Origin: Chitinispirillales bacterium ANBcel5
Lineage (GTDB): Bacteria; Fibrobacterota; Chitinivibrionia; Chitinivibrionales; Chitinispirillaceae
Reading direction: 5' to 3'
DNA length: 34,743 nucleotides
Assembly: GCA_029688955.1 (NCBI GenBank)
Contig: JARUKZ010000044.1
Location: 1 to 34,743 of the forward strand
Shown here: positions 1-9,484 of the stretch, piece by piece
Layout: every line of letters starts with the position of its first letter
How positions within the stretch are numbered: the first letter of the stretch is position 1
The notes under the pieces: generated by a model
Databases searched by the model: none
Told to the model about the DNA's origin: nothing
What the model saw: only the letters and a program-made list of their open reading frames with translations
Made by a program: the position numbers and the translations under genes

Positions 1-204
1 AGCAAACAGTAGATACACAGCAAACAGTAGATACACAGCAAACAGTAGATACACAGCAAACAGCAGATACACAGCAAACAGCAGATACACAGCAAACAGC
101 AGATACACAGCAAGCAGCAGATACACAGCAAGCAGTAGATACACAGCAAGCAGTAGATACAACACAGCAAGCAGTAGATACAACACAGCAAGCAGTAGAT
201 ACAC
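1..204 (+). repeat. In-frame 18-bp minisatellite, 11 units
   Basis: Eleven head-to-tail units of AGCAAACAGTAGATACAC or variants run from the window edge. Units 1-3 are identical and units 4-6 are identical (GTA to GCA). Unit 7 also changes ACA to GCA, and unit 8 regains GTA. Units 9 and 10 are 21 bp long because of an extra ACA codon, and unit 11 is 18 bp. All length changes are multiples of three, so the frame of the surrounding protein is kept. Runs of identical neighbours point to recent slippage or unequal exchange. More units probably lie to the left. Confidence 0.95.
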
Positions 205-1112
205 AGCAGCAGGAAAACGATATTTCACTTGATAATCTTGACCATTTGTCTAAAGATGATGATTTCTCACAGCCACAATTTTACCTGGGTGCAGGAGTGG
301 CCTTAACCCTGGGAGGGATCCCGGTTGTATCCGATTGGATAAAATCACAACCAGGTGCGTTGGAAGATATTGGTCTGACTGCTACAACCGGCATAATTCT
401 TCCTGATACGCTAAATTCAGTCGAAGCAGATACTGCAAATCTTGTTTACAGAATCAGGGAAGAGACTGAACCATTCAATATGACAATTCCAATATCTTTG
501 AATGGCTCCATGATTACCAAAAGAGGTATGAACAGCATTTCTCTACTCTTTTTTACCACTGGAAAAAATTTTCAATCTTCAGTATTCGCCGGATCAGATT
601 CTTTATCACGTAATATAAACCTCAGACAATCGCTTCGCTTTACCTCATTTTCAGTAGAGATGGGTATCAGTAGAGAAATACCGGATCAATATTTTTCTAT
701 AGATGGCTTCGACAAAAATTACTTCACTTCAGTTATTGGCTTTAGTCCCTTTGCACGTTTATCAACTAGTTACAATATTTCTGATGTACCGGAGAACGAT
801 TTGCGCCTAAATGAAATCAGAGATTCTGTCATGCTGTATCAGAACGATATAACAGGGAATGGGATCGCCTTTTCCTGGAAGTTTGGATTAAGCACAATTC
901 GGAGTTTTAGCAATAGTTCTGACTTAAAAATAGGACTCTACTACAGTGGTTCCTACTATTCAAGATTTAGAAATGGTGATGGTTATCTAAAAAATTCAGA
1001 TATTAATACTTCAGCAGATAAAAAAGATGACAGGGTTTCATTTGTTTCTAATCGTTTTGAAATAAAGGTAACATTACTTAATCTTATGAACAGATTTAAA
1101 TCGGAACCATAG
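1..1112 (+). CDS. Outer-membrane beta-barrel-like protein with hexapeptide repeats, 5' truncated by the window
   Basis: The reading frame is open from the window edge (first full codon at 3) to TAG at 1110-1112, so the true start lies to the left; the TTG at 246 is only an internal codon. The first ~70 residues are a repeat built from Gln-Thr/Ala-Val/Ala-Asp-Thr-Gln. The C-terminal ~290 residues have alternating hydrophobic and polar stretches, many Ser/Asn/Tyr/Phe and few charges, as in outer-membrane barrels or surface proteins (for example FYLGAGVALTLGG near the start and KIGLYYSGSYYSRF near the end). The low-complexity repeat is probably a flexible periplasmic spacer before the barrel. 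I do not recognise a named family, and the function is unknown. The nth gene starts 3 bp after the stop, suggesting cotranscription. Confidence is high that this is coding and low for the barrel assignment. Confidence 0.7.
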   Translation, partial: QTVDTQQTVDTQQTVDTQQTADTQQTADTQQTADTQQAADTQQAVDTQQAVDTTQQAVDTTQQAVDTQQQENDISLDNLDHLSKDDDFSQPQFYLGAGVALTLGGIPVVSDWIKSQPGALEDIGLTATTGIILPDTLNSVEADTANLVYRIREETEPFNMTIPISLNGSMITKRGMNSISLLFFTTGKNFQSSVFAGSDSLSRNINLRQSLRFTSFSVEMGISREIPDQYFSIDGFDKNYFTSVIGFSPFARLSTSYNISDVPENDLRLNEIRDSVMLYQNDITGNGIAFSWKFGLSTIRSFSNSSDLKIGLYYSGSYYSRFRNGDGYLKNSDINTSADKKDDRVSFVSNRFEIKVTLLNLMNRFKSEP

Positions 1113-1115
1113 AAA

Positions 1116-1771
1116 ATGGATCTGTACAGTAACGAAATTGAGCAGGTATATAAGATATTAAGAAAAGAGTTCAAAAAACACAGAATGCCTGTGGTTGACC
1201 TGATTGAAGCCCAAACCAGTGATCCATTTAAAATCCTTATTTCAACCATTCTAAGCGCACGCACCCGTGATGAAACAACAGCAGCAGCATCAACGCGTCT
1301 CTTTGAACATGTAAATACCCCATCAGACCTTGAAACCCTCTCAGTACCGGAGATTGAAAGATTATATATCCTGTTGGGTTTTACAGAGAAAAAGCGGGAT
1401 ATTTGAAAAAGCTGCCTACGGTTCTCAAAGAGGAGTTTTCGGGTAAATTGCCTCAAACAGTAGATGAGTTGACAAAACTTCCCGGAGTCGGCAGAAAAAC
1501 GGCTAATCTTGTCGTTGCAATTGCATTTAAGAAACCTGCTGTTTGTGTTGATATTCATGTACATCGAATTTTTAACAGACTTGGCTATCTTGTTTCCGAA
1601 ACACCGCTCCAAACTGAGCGTAAACTCAGAGAACATCTTCCTTCCAAATACTGGATTACTTTTAACTCATTCTTCGTTTCATTTGGGCAGCACACCTGTA
1701 CCCCTTTAAAGCCTAAATGTACAAGTTGCCCTGTGTTTAAGTATTGTAGCAGGGTTGGAGTTGAAAATTAA
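1116..1771 (+). pseudogene. nth: Endonuclease III, frameshifted at a T run
   Basis: This is a DNA glycosylase/AP lyase of the HhH-GPD family, acting in base-excision repair of oxidised pyrimidines. The first part (ATG 1116) reads in frame to TGA 1404-1406; the rest continues in the -1 frame to TAA 1769-1771. Joining at the T run 1379-1382 restores the family sequence GFYREKAGYLKKLP, so one T appears to be missing. The second part has the helix-hairpin-helix LPGVGRKTANLVV with the catalytic Lys, the catalytic Asp in VDIHVHR, and the Cys-x6-Cys-x2-Cys-x5-Cys [4Fe-4S] loop (CTPLKPKCTSCPVFKYC). All key residues survive, so the break may be a recent mutation, a sequencing error, or a -1 frameshift at G GGT TTT (1376-1382). 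The stop overlaps the convergent kinase stop by three bases. Confidence 0.85.
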
Positions 1772-4700
1772 TACATTAAGTTTTTATCAAACAACTGAGA
1801 GAGTTCAATTTTTCTGAATGGTTTACTAATACTATCTGTAAAACCATATTCTTTTGGATTTGCCATAATTGGATCTTCTGCATAACCACTCACAACAAAT
1901 ACCGGCGTTTTTTCACAGAGTTTTCTCACTTCCCTTATAGCCTCCTTACCTCCCATACCACCAGAGATAGTAAGATCAAAAATCATAGCTGTTATAGTAC
2001 CTTTTTTATGTTGTTCACAAAAGTATTGAACAGCTTCATTTCCCCTTTCAAACATAACTGCTTCGTAGCCAAAAGAGAGTAACATTGCACCAATAATTTC
2101 TCGTATTTCGGGTTGATCCTCCAATACTACAACTGTTCCTTTTCCTTTATGCATCGTTGAAATATCCTTTTTGTCTGATTCTGAGTTTTTAAATTCCGCA
2201 GGAAGGTATATACAAAAAGTGCTGCCCTTCCCCATTTTCGATTCAACATCAATACAACCACCATGTTTATCACATATAGAGAAACATGTAGCCAACCCAA
2301 GGCCATGTCCCTGTGACTTTGTGGTAAAAAAAGGATCAAATATTCGATCCATAATTTCTTTAGGTATACCTATTCCATAATCTTTTATACTAATCTCCAC
2401 ATAATTACCCGAAGGAAGGATATTGTGTTCTTTATGTTTAATGGTTACATTTTTTGCCTTTACATCAATACTTCCACCATCAGGCATTGCTTGTCTTGCA
2501 TTTATTACAATATTATCTATAACCTGACCAATTTGATCTTTATCAAAATTACACTGCCACAAATCATTTTCAATAGCACTGTTACAGGTAACAGATGAAC
2601 CACTCAAGGAGAAATGTACTGTTTCCAGTAAAAACGGATTTAAATGATCAACTTTCTTAACCGGCTCACCACCTGTTGCGAATGTAAGTAATTGTTTCGT
2701 TAAAGCTTTTGTTCTATCAATGACACTCATGGATTTCTCTATATACTCCAGAGCACTTTTATTTTCAACCAATTCACTTGCCAGATCAAGATAACCAAAA
2801 ACACCTCCAAGCAGGTTATTAAAATCGTGAGCGATACCTCCGGCAAGAATACCAAGAGAATTAAGTTTTGCTGCTCGTTGAATAGCATTCAATAATTTTT
2901 GTTTTTCGGTCATATCGCGAAAAACAAGAACCACACCAATAATTTTATCCTCTTTGTCTTTAATAGGAGCACCACTATCAGCTATTACCCTTCTCTCCCC
3001 ATTTTTTGCTATAAGTACAGTATGATTTTCAAGCTCAACGATACGCTCTGTAGAGAGCACTTTGGTCACCGGGTCTTCAGATGATTTACCTGTAAATTCA
3101 TTAACTATGTTAAAGACCTCGTTTAATTTTTTTCCCTTCGCATCCGCCTGATTCCAACCCGTAAGCTGTTCTGCAACTTTGTTCATAATCACTACTTTAC
3201 CCTTTGTATCAGTAGTGATAACACCATCCCCAATACTGCGTAATGTAACAGATAAACGTTCTTTTTCGGAAAATAACGCGTGTTCAGCTTGCTTGCGTTT
3301 GGTAATCACCTCGGTATAAAGTATTATTCCACCGATTGAACCCTGAGTGTGATACCAAGGACGACACTCCCATTTAGTCCAATCCACTGAACCATCCAGT
3401 CTTTTAAATATCTCTTCATCACCATTTAACACCTCTCCACTCAAAGCTCGTTTATGAATACTACGCCACTTCTCAGGGATATCAGGAAACACATCATAAT
3501 GATGCCGTCCAATAATATTTTCCGAATCTACGTTATAATCCTTTTTGAACCTGTTACTGACAAACTTAAACTTTAACTCTGTATCAAGTACTGCTATTGC
3601 ATTTGGATCGTACTTAATTATATACTCCATCAAACTATGCCAGGCCCTGGTATTCTGTTCACTAATTTTTTGCGCTGTTATATCCTGTACTATTCCTGCC
3701 ATTCGCTTATCTTTGCCACTGCTACGAGATTGTCCTGTGACTTTAATCCAACGCATCTTTCCATCAGCACGATAAATCCTACATTCAAAGCTCCAGTTTT
3801 CTTTATTTTTAAGGGTTCTTTTAAATCTCGAATCAACCATTTCTCTGTCTTCTGGATGTACATGGTTCAAAAAAAATTCATAATCCCACTCACTAAGTAA
3901 CTCCTCATACCCAAAGATCTTATCATGCTGAAGTGTCCTGATTGTAGACTGATCTACTAAATTTATCTCCCATGCACCAATTTTGCTTGCGTATAAGGCA
4001 AACTCCATTCTTTGCCTGACTTCAAACAGATCATCCTCAATTCTCTTTTGATCTGTTACATTGCGACTGATTCCCAATATTCCTTTAATATTGTTATTTG
4101 CATCAAACAGAGGCAGTTTAATCGTATCAAAGTAGATTTGATTACCATTCACAGACAGCACATCAGAAACATGTACTACCTCACCACTCAATGCCTTCAG
4201 ATCATCCTTTTCATAACCACGTATACCCTGTTCTTTGTCGCCCTTTACATATTTGGGATCCCACCCGTTTTCTATATCGGTTTTTCCAATCAGCTCTTCA
4301 GGTTTCTTGCCAAGAATGGTAGAAAATTTTTTGTTGCAAATGACAGTACGCAATTTTCTGTCTTTAACATAGATGTAGTCTTCTGATGAATCAATGATGT
4401 CTTTGAGAAGAAACTGATCATTATAACTCTTTTCATCTTTTAATTCATTACACAAGCATACAATGGTATTTTCACTTCCATAAGCCCTGGCAACTGACAC
4501 TTCTACATTAAACATTGTGCCATTTTTTTTACGATGAAAAGTTTTATATTTATTGGCTTTGGATGATTCAACTCTACTTGAATCAAAGCAGTCTGTTGTA
4601 ATAATATCTGAAGCTTTTAGTTGCAGAAATTCATCTCTACTGTATCCAGACATCCTGCAATACTTTTCATTAACATCAATTATGCTCAGCGTTTTTGAGT

Positions 4701-4791
4701 CATATGCCCAAAAACCATCGTTACACAGATCCAAGGCTGTGCGTAAATAATTGCTGCTGTTCAGATTTAATTTATCATTATCTAATATCAT
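1768..4791 (-). CDS. Hybrid sensor histidine kinase with five PAS domains and a receiver
   Basis: A 1007-residue signalling protein with no membrane segment or signal peptide, so it probably senses a cytoplasmic cue. Domains in order: five PAS/PAC units at about 10-120, 130-250, 260-375, 385-500 and 510-632; a DHp domain with phospho-acceptor His655 in GGIAHDFNNLLGG; an HATPase domain with N box NIVINARQAMP (760-770), G1 DYGIGIP (804-810), F box DPFFTTK and G2 GHGLGLA (828-834); and a C-terminal receiver at about 885-1003 with phospho-acceptor Asp939 and Lys990 in SKPF. The HDFNN H-box is typical of PAS-rich hybrid kinases that pass phosphate to their own receiver. No DNA-binding domain is present and no dedicated partner regulator is adjacent. 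The ATG at 4791 is preceded by a weak AGGG. The gene converges on nth. Confidence 0.93.
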   Translation of the reverse strand: MILDNDKLNLNSSNYLRTALDLCNDGFWAYDSKTLSIIDVNEKYCRMSGYSRDEFLQLKASDIITTDCFDSSRVESSKANKYKTFHRKKNGTMFNVEVSVARAYGSENTIVCLCNELKDEKSYNDQFLLKDIIDSSEDYIYVKDRKLRTVICNKKFSTILGKKPEELIGKTDIENGWDPKYVKGDKEQGIRGYEKDDLKALSGEVVHVSDVLSVNGNQIYFDTIKLPLFDANNNIKGILGISRNVTDQKRIEDDLFEVRQRMEFALYASKIGAWEINLVDQSTIRTLQHDKIFGYEELLSEWDYEFFLNHVHPEDREMVDSRFKRTLKNKENWSFECRIYRADGKMRWIKVTGQSRSSGKDKRMAGIVQDITAQKISEQNTRAWHSLMEYIIKYDPNAIAVLDTELKFKFVSNRFKKDYNVDSENIIGRHHYDVFPDIPEKWRSIHKRALSGEVLNGDEEIFKRLDGSVDWTKWECRPWYHTQGSIGGIILYTEVITKRKQAEHALFSEKERLSVTLRSIGDGVITTDTKGKVVIMNKVAEQLTGWNQADAKGKKLNEVFNIVNEFTGKSSEDPVTKVLSTERIVELENHTVLIAKNGERRVIADSGAPIKDKEDKIIGVVLVFRDMTEKQKLLNAIQRAAKLNSLGILAGGIAHDFNNLLGGVFGYLDLASELVENKSALEYIEKSMSVIDRTKALTKQLLTFATGGEPVKKVDHLNPFLLETVHFSLSGSSVTCNSAIENDLWQCNFDKDQIGQVIDNIVINARQAMPDGGSIDVKAKNVTIKHKEHNILPSGNYVEISIKDYGIGIPKEIMDRIFDPFFTTKSQGHGLGLATCFSICDKHGGCIDVESKMGKGSTFCIYLPAEFKNSESDKKDISTMHKGKGTVVVLEDQPEIREIIGAMLLSFGYEAVMFERGNEAVQYFCEQHKKGTITAMIFDLTISGGMGGKEAIREVRKLCEKTPVFVVSGYAEDPIMANPKEYGFTDSISKPFRKIELSQLFDKNLMY

Positions 4792-4921
4792 TGTCCCTAT
4801 ATTGCTCCAAAAAAAAGTAACAGGTTCCAGCTACAGGCAATACCCTGCTCAGTTTTCCCTTAAAGTATCCAATAAACGGGGATAATGTTCAAATTATTAG
4901 AACTTTTTTGGAGAAAAAAGT

Positions 4922-7453
4922 TTATGTCTTAATCACTAATCTCTCACGTTTTACATCAAAGTCACTGAGTTTGTTCTCAGGACATAAAAAGGACAAAAAC
5001 TCAGAAGGTTTACAGGTGGCTGATGGCATAAGAGAAAGACGTGCTACCCAGAACCCAGGACCATTTTTAACATTACACGTTGCTTCAAGTATTAAGGGTC
5101 TTATATCCTTATACTTTATTTTGCCCTTTTTCTGGATTTCTACTATCAGTTCATCGCGTTCAAGAAGTAACTGCAATCGCTCCTTCATTATTTCCATCTC
5201 AATCTGTTCCAATGGAAAAAACGCATAGTCCGCAGCCTTGACCGTCGATGTCAGAGATACCTGTTTGGAATTAAACTGCTCATATTCAATTATTTTCAGG
5301 TCTTGAGGCAACCAGGCGTTTATTTTTTTTAAATCAAAGTTAAGTTCCGAGTGAAGTTCCATATCAAAAGCTTCAGCTTCACCGGTAACGGCAAGAGGAA
5401 GAGGTGGTCCAAATGAAATTTTGGGATGAGGATTAAATCCCTGAGAAAACGCCAGTGGCACCGATGCGGCCATAAGAGCCCTGTGAAAAACATTTACCAT
5501 ATCCAGATGACCAAGGTATTTCACTCTATCACCTTTGGAGTACATAACCCGGTAAAAATAACTGCTATTTTTATTAGTATCGTTAACAACAACAGTTTCA
5601 GTCCCGGAAGAGATGGTTGTATTTGCATCAGCATATTTGCTCTTAATCAAGTTATTACAAACTCCGCACATTGTACACTTTTCTGTACGACAGTCCTGAG
5701 TAGTAACCTGCTTTAACGCTTTCTCCCGTTCTTTAAGTAAAAACTTCTCACTTACACCAATATTTACCGCCTGCCAGGGAAGAGGCTGTTTACTATCTAA
5801 GGCGTCTGTGTAAATATGCAGGTTCATGTCAATTTCTTGTGCGCTCTCATACCATCGTTCGATGTTAAACATCTCGTCCCAGCCATCAAAGCGCGCCCCT
5901 TTTTTCCAGGCTTCATACACTAAATCTCCAACTCTCATATCACCCCTGGCGATAATAGATTCAAGAAAGGTCATAGTGGGATCTCTATAGGAGACCCGTA
6001 CATTTTTCCTATCATATAGGGAGCTTTTAATGTAACGCCCCTTTTTTAAGAGTTCTTCAATTCTCTCCATTGCGTCCCACTGAAAAGGGGTATTAGCTTT
6101 AGGGGAAAATGGTGAAATCGCAACATTTAACTTCTTTCTTTTGGATGAAGCCCGCATCATTTGAGAGATTTTACGAACCATAGAAATAATTGCGTCTATA
6201 TCGCTACTGTCTTCTGTGGGCAATCCAATCATAAAATACAGTTTGAGAGTTTGGACATTCCTTGAAAGCAAAAGTTCAACTGTTCTGTAGATATCATCAT
6301 CGGTAAAATCTTTATTAATAACACTACGCAGCCTCATACTTGCAGCTTCAGGTGCTATGGTAAAACTAGACATAGATGATATTGCACCAAGCTTATCAAG
6401 CTGCTCATTACTGAGAGCATCAATTCGGGTTGAGGGGATCGAAATGTTGATTCTGTTTTTTTCTTTAAGGGAATTAGCGGAAAAGAGAAGTTCACTGAAA
6501 CAGGAGTAATCTGCGGTTGAGAGACTCAATAACCCTACATCACGCCAACCGGTGTTTGAAACACCAGCCTTAATTTTTTTATGCACATCTTCAGGATTGC
6601 GCTCCCTTACAGGTCTGTAGTACATCCCTGCAGCACAAAACCTACACCCTCTTGTACATCCACGCATAACTTCAGCAGCGAATCGGTGATGAACAACATT
6701 CATCATTGGAACAATTGGATGCTCTGGTACCGTGCTCTGGTCAAGATAAGCTATTTTTGCAGGTTTTAGCGATTTTGATTCATCTGCCTTATGTACTGTA
6801 TACCTGCCTTCATCGCAAACCTTAAAAAAAGAGGGGACATAGAGACCCTGTATTTCCCCAATTTTTTGAAGTTTTTGCTGTTTTGTAGCACCATTAAGCT
6901 TAAGAGTTTCAAGAGTGTCACAAATTTCCTTAACAACCTCTTCCCCGTCCCCAATAACAAATGCATCGATAAATGGTGTCAGTGGTTCAGGATTTCCCAT
7001 ACATGGACCACCAGCAATAATTATGGGGTCACTATCTGTTCTGTTTTTTGAATAAACCTCAATCCCGGCAAGATCAATCATGTTTATTATATTTGTATAC
7101 TGCAATTCGTATTGCACCGAAAACCCGATCCAATCAGCGTCTTTAACAGGTGTAAGGTGTTCAAGTGAAAAGAGTGGGATTGAAAGCGTTCGCATCAACT
7201 CTTCTGCATCAACCCATGGTGCAAACGCCCTTGAAAGCGACCAGGATGGGTTTGAGTTAATTATATGATAAAGTAACTGAAGACCATAGTGGGACATCCC
7301 AATATCATATAAATCGGGAAAACACAGTACCCCATGAAGCTTTATGTCTTCTAAATTTTTACAAACAGAATTAAGTTCGCCACCGGTATATCTTAGCGGT
7401 TTTTGAACAAAAGGTAGAAATTTGCTTCTAATAATAGTTTTGAGATTTTCCAT
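4922..7453 (-). CDS. Radical SAM protein fused to a C-terminal DUF2344 domain
   Basis: An 843-residue protein. The N-terminal ~560 residues match the B12-binding-like radical SAM family TIGR03960, with the cluster motif C266-x3-C270-x2-C273 in RGCTRGCRFC followed by a TIM-barrel-like region (SIPSTRID, FMIGLPTE). A Cys-rich patch follows (C588, C593, C596, C599: CTMCGVC). From about residue 632 it carries the radical SAM-linked DUF2344 domain (TIGR03936 type: KGDRVKYLGHLDM, FSQGFNPHPKISFGPPLPL). In many bacteria these two domains are separate adjacent genes; here they are fused. The substrate of the family is not established as far as I know; an RNA or tRNA-related role is sometimes suggested. 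The metallophosphoesterase gene ends 38 bp upstream on the same strand, so the two are probably cotranscribed. No convincing Shine-Dalgarno precedes the ATG. Confidence 0.92.
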   Translation of the reverse strand: MENLKTIIRSKFLPFVQKPLRYTGGELNSVCKNLEDIKLHGVLCFPDLYDIGMSHYGLQLLYHIINSNPSWSLSRAFAPWVDAEELMRTLSIPLFSLEHLTPVKDADWIGFSVQYELQYTNIINMIDLAGIEVYSKNRTDSDPIIIAGGPCMGNPEPLTPFIDAFVIGDGEEVVKEICDTLETLKLNGATKQQKLQKIGEIQGLYVPSFFKVCDEGRYTVHKADESKSLKPAKIAYLDQSTVPEHPIVPMMNVVHHRFAAEVMRGCTRGCRFCAAGMYYRPVRERNPEDVHKKIKAGVSNTGWRDVGLLSLSTADYSCFSELLFSANSLKEKNRINISIPSTRIDALSNEQLDKLGAISSMSSFTIAPEAASMRLRSVINKDFTDDDIYRTVELLLSRNVQTLKLYFMIGLPTEDSSDIDAIISMVRKISQMMRASSKRKKLNVAISPFSPKANTPFQWDAMERIEELLKKGRYIKSSLYDRKNVRVSYRDPTMTFLESIIARGDMRVGDLVYEAWKKGARFDGWDEMFNIERWYESAQEIDMNLHIYTDALDSKQPLPWQAVNIGVSEKFLLKEREKALKQVTTQDCRTEKCTMCGVCNNLIKSKYADANTTISSGTETVVVNDTNKNSSYFYRVMYSKGDRVKYLGHLDMVNVFHRALMAASVPLAFSQGFNPHPKISFGPPLPLAVTGEAEAFDMELHSELNFDLKKINAWLPQDLKIIEYEQFNSKQVSLTSTVKAADYAFFPLEQIEMEIMKERLQLLLERDELIVEIQKKGKIKYKDIRPLILEATCNVKNGPGFWVARLSLMPSATCKPSEFLSFLCPENKLSDFDVKRERLVIKT

Positions 7454-7491
7454 AAAAATACTTGCGTGGTAATTTGGTGGTAAAAAAGGAT

Positions 7492-8223
7492 TTAACGACC
7501 TTTCTCAAGTCGTTCGGCCAGGAAAATAGGAAGTGAGCAGTCTTTTATCTTGTTTTGTGTTATTTTGTAATTATAACTTACCCTTTTAAGTGATACCTCC
7601 GCTTTTTCGTTGTCATAGATTGCATAGCAACTACGCCTGTCAAAATCTCTTGGTTGCCCAACACTTCCAGTGTTAATCAGATAGGAGCAGGCTTCATTGA
7701 CACGAACAACGTTTTGAGGGCAAAGTATGATTTCATTTTCTTTTTGGAGCATAATGGATGCCCAGTGAGTATGTCCGATGAAATTAATCTGATGTTCAAG
7801 CCCTTTAAACGCGTCAAAAACTTCCTCTTCACTATCAGGAAAAACATAACTCCAGGCAGGAGGATTAGAGGGTGATGAATGGGTACAAAACATGTTTTTT
7901 TCAACACTGCTTAAGGATAGTGAAGAAAGAAATCGTTTACTGTTCTCGGTAAGGTGCTGTTTGGTCCACTCCATGGCCGTAAAAGCATAATAGGTAAAAT
8001 TTTGGGTATCGATTCGTCCAATGGCAGCGTAATCATGATTTCCGGCCACACATATATCAACATGGGACCGAACCAGATCTATACACTCCTCAGGATCCGG
8101 ATAATACCCTACAATATCACCCAGACAGATAACTTTATCAATCGAGCGCTTGGTTATATCCTTAAGGACTGCTTTTAATGCTTCAAGATTACCGTGTATA
8201 TCAGAAATTATTGCGTATTTCAT
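7492..8223 (-). CDS. Calcineurin-like metallophosphoesterase (YfcE/MJ0936-like)
   Basis: A 243-residue single-domain phosphoesterase. All metal-binding motifs are present in order: SDIHGN (residues 8-13), LGDIVGY, AGNHDY and FIGHTHW. Two metal ions (Mn, Ni or Fe in relatives) would be held by these Asp/His/Asn residues. The protein lacks a signal peptide and should be cytosolic. Relatives hydrolyse small phosphodiesters in vitro, but the physiological substrate is unknown. It is the first gene of a leftward pair with the radical SAM gene, transcribed divergently from the DHH phosphoesterase across a 197-bp A+T-rich gap that probably holds both promoters. Confidence 0.92.
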   Translation of the reverse strand: MKYAIISDIHGNLEALKAVLKDITKRSIDKVICLGDIVGYYPDPEECIDLVRSHVDICVAGNHDYAAIGRIDTQNFTYYAFTAMEWTKQHLTENSKRFLSSLSLSSVEKNMFCTHSSPSNPPAWSYVFPDSEEEVFDAFKGLEHQINFIGHTHWASIMLQKENEIILCPQNVVRVNEACSYLINTGSVGQPRDFDRRSCYAIYDNEKAEVSLKRVSYNYKITQNKIKDCSLPIFLAERLEKGR

Positions 8224-8420
8224 CTGCTGTTTTAAATATTTACTCTTTTTAAATAAGCCACAGGGGTGGTTCAGTTATTAATGAATTAATCAAATGAACT
8301 ATAAATTATATTATATAAGCGTTTTATTGCAAAATAATTGAAATAATCATAAAAATAGATGACAGTAATCACTAATTTTTGCTGTATCTTAGCTAAAACA
8401 GGTCAATAGGTAGCATAAAG

Positions 8421-9449
8421 ATGTCTGAGTATAAAAGAGATGAAGAGTTTAAGGTAAAAATAGAAGAACTGAAAAAAAAAATACTTCCGGCATCCACAGC
8501 CCTTATTCTAACTCATGATTACCCTGACCCCGACTGCCTGGCTTCTGCTTTTGGGCTTTCACACCTACTCTCTTATTGGGGGGTAAAAAGTACTCTTATA
8601 TCCTTTGGTGGTTTTGTAGGAAGAGCAGAAAACCGTGCGATGATACGGTACCTCAACATCAATACTGTTCCCTTTGTGCTCACAGAGATTGAGGATTTCG
8701 ACCGAATTTTGCTTGTAGATTCTTTTCCGGGAAAGGGTAATGTTTCACTACCCCAATTTACCCCCATCCATGCAGTAATCGACCACCATCCAAGTAAAAT
8801 ACCTGACGATGCGCGGTTTTTTCACCATATACGCACCGATATTGGAGCCACTTCCACGATCATAACCAGATACCTTCTTGAATCAGACATTACCATAAAT
8901 AAGGACCTTGCAACAGCGCTATTTTACGGCATTAAGACCGATACCGGGGACATGCGCAGAGAGGTTTCCGAATTTGATATCGAGTGTTATAAATACCTCT
9001 TTGAAAGGATCGATCACCAGATTCTGTCGAAAATTGAAAACCCTGATAGAGACTTGGAATATTTTAGAATTCTTCACCGGGCAACAGAAGCAGCCGTTTA
9101 TTTTGATGACGTAGGGTACACTCACCTTGGCCAGGTAACTACTCCTGATTACGTAGCAGAGATGACCGATCTTTTTCACTCCCTTGAGCGTTTAGAGTGG
9201 ATGATCTGCTCAGGAGTTTTTAAATGTCAGATCTTCTTTTCTATCAGAACCAAAAACGGAAGCAGTGCTGGAATGAGAGCTGAAGAATTGGCTAAAAGGC
9301 TAAAAGGAAGTGGTGGTGGCCACTCAAGGGCAGCTGCCGGGCGTGTGCCGATTACAAAAGAACAAAGTAATAAATCATTGGACGACTTCGTACTCACACT
9401 TAAGGAGGTTTTCGGGGTGGGTGACCAGGAAGCTGAAAAACTTTTGTAG
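8421..9449 (+). CDS. DHH/DHHA1 phosphoesterase, NrnA-like
   Basis: A 342-residue protein of the DHH family, which hydrolyses short oligonucleotides (nanoRNA), pAp or cyclic dinucleotide products with Mn2+. Motif I is LTHDYPDPDCLAS (about 30-42), motif II the Asp in LLVDSFP (D100), motif III IDHHPS (120-125), and motif IV the Asp in IKTDTGD (174). The C-terminal DHHA1 domain carries the substrate-binding glycine motif GSGGGHSRAAAG. Length and layout fit NrnA rather than RecJ. No membrane segment or GGDEF domain is present, so it is not GdpP. The ATG is preceded by AGGTAG. nifU follows 35 bp downstream on the same strand, so the two may be cotranscribed without an obvious functional link. Confidence 0.9.
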   Translation: MSEYKRDEEFKVKIEELKKKILPASTALILTHDYPDPDCLASAFGLSHLLSYWGVKSTLISFGGFVGRAENRAMIRYLNINTVPFVLTEIEDFDRILLVDSFPGKGNVSLPQFTPIHAVIDHHPSKIPDDARFFHHIRTDIGATSTIITRYLLESDITINKDLATALFYGIKTDTGDMRREVSEFDIECYKYLFERIDHQILSKIENPDRDLEYFRILHRATEAAVYFDDVGYTHLGQVTTPDYVAEMTDLFHSLERLEWMICSGVFKCQIFFSIRTKNGSSAGMRAEELAKRLKGSGGGHSRAAAGRVPITKEQSNKSLDDFVLTLKEVFGVGDQEAEKLL

Positions 9450-9484
9450 CCAATTCCGAAACGAAGGCAACAAGAAAAGGAGCA

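Noticed and set aside
1..204. CRISPR array
   Set aside because: Units are 18-21 bp, contiguous and without unique spacers; it is a coding minisatellite.
983..1636. 217-residue minus-strand ORF across the end of the outer-membrane gene and nth
   Set aside because: It is antisense to two recognisable coding sequences and has no motif or ribosome-binding site.
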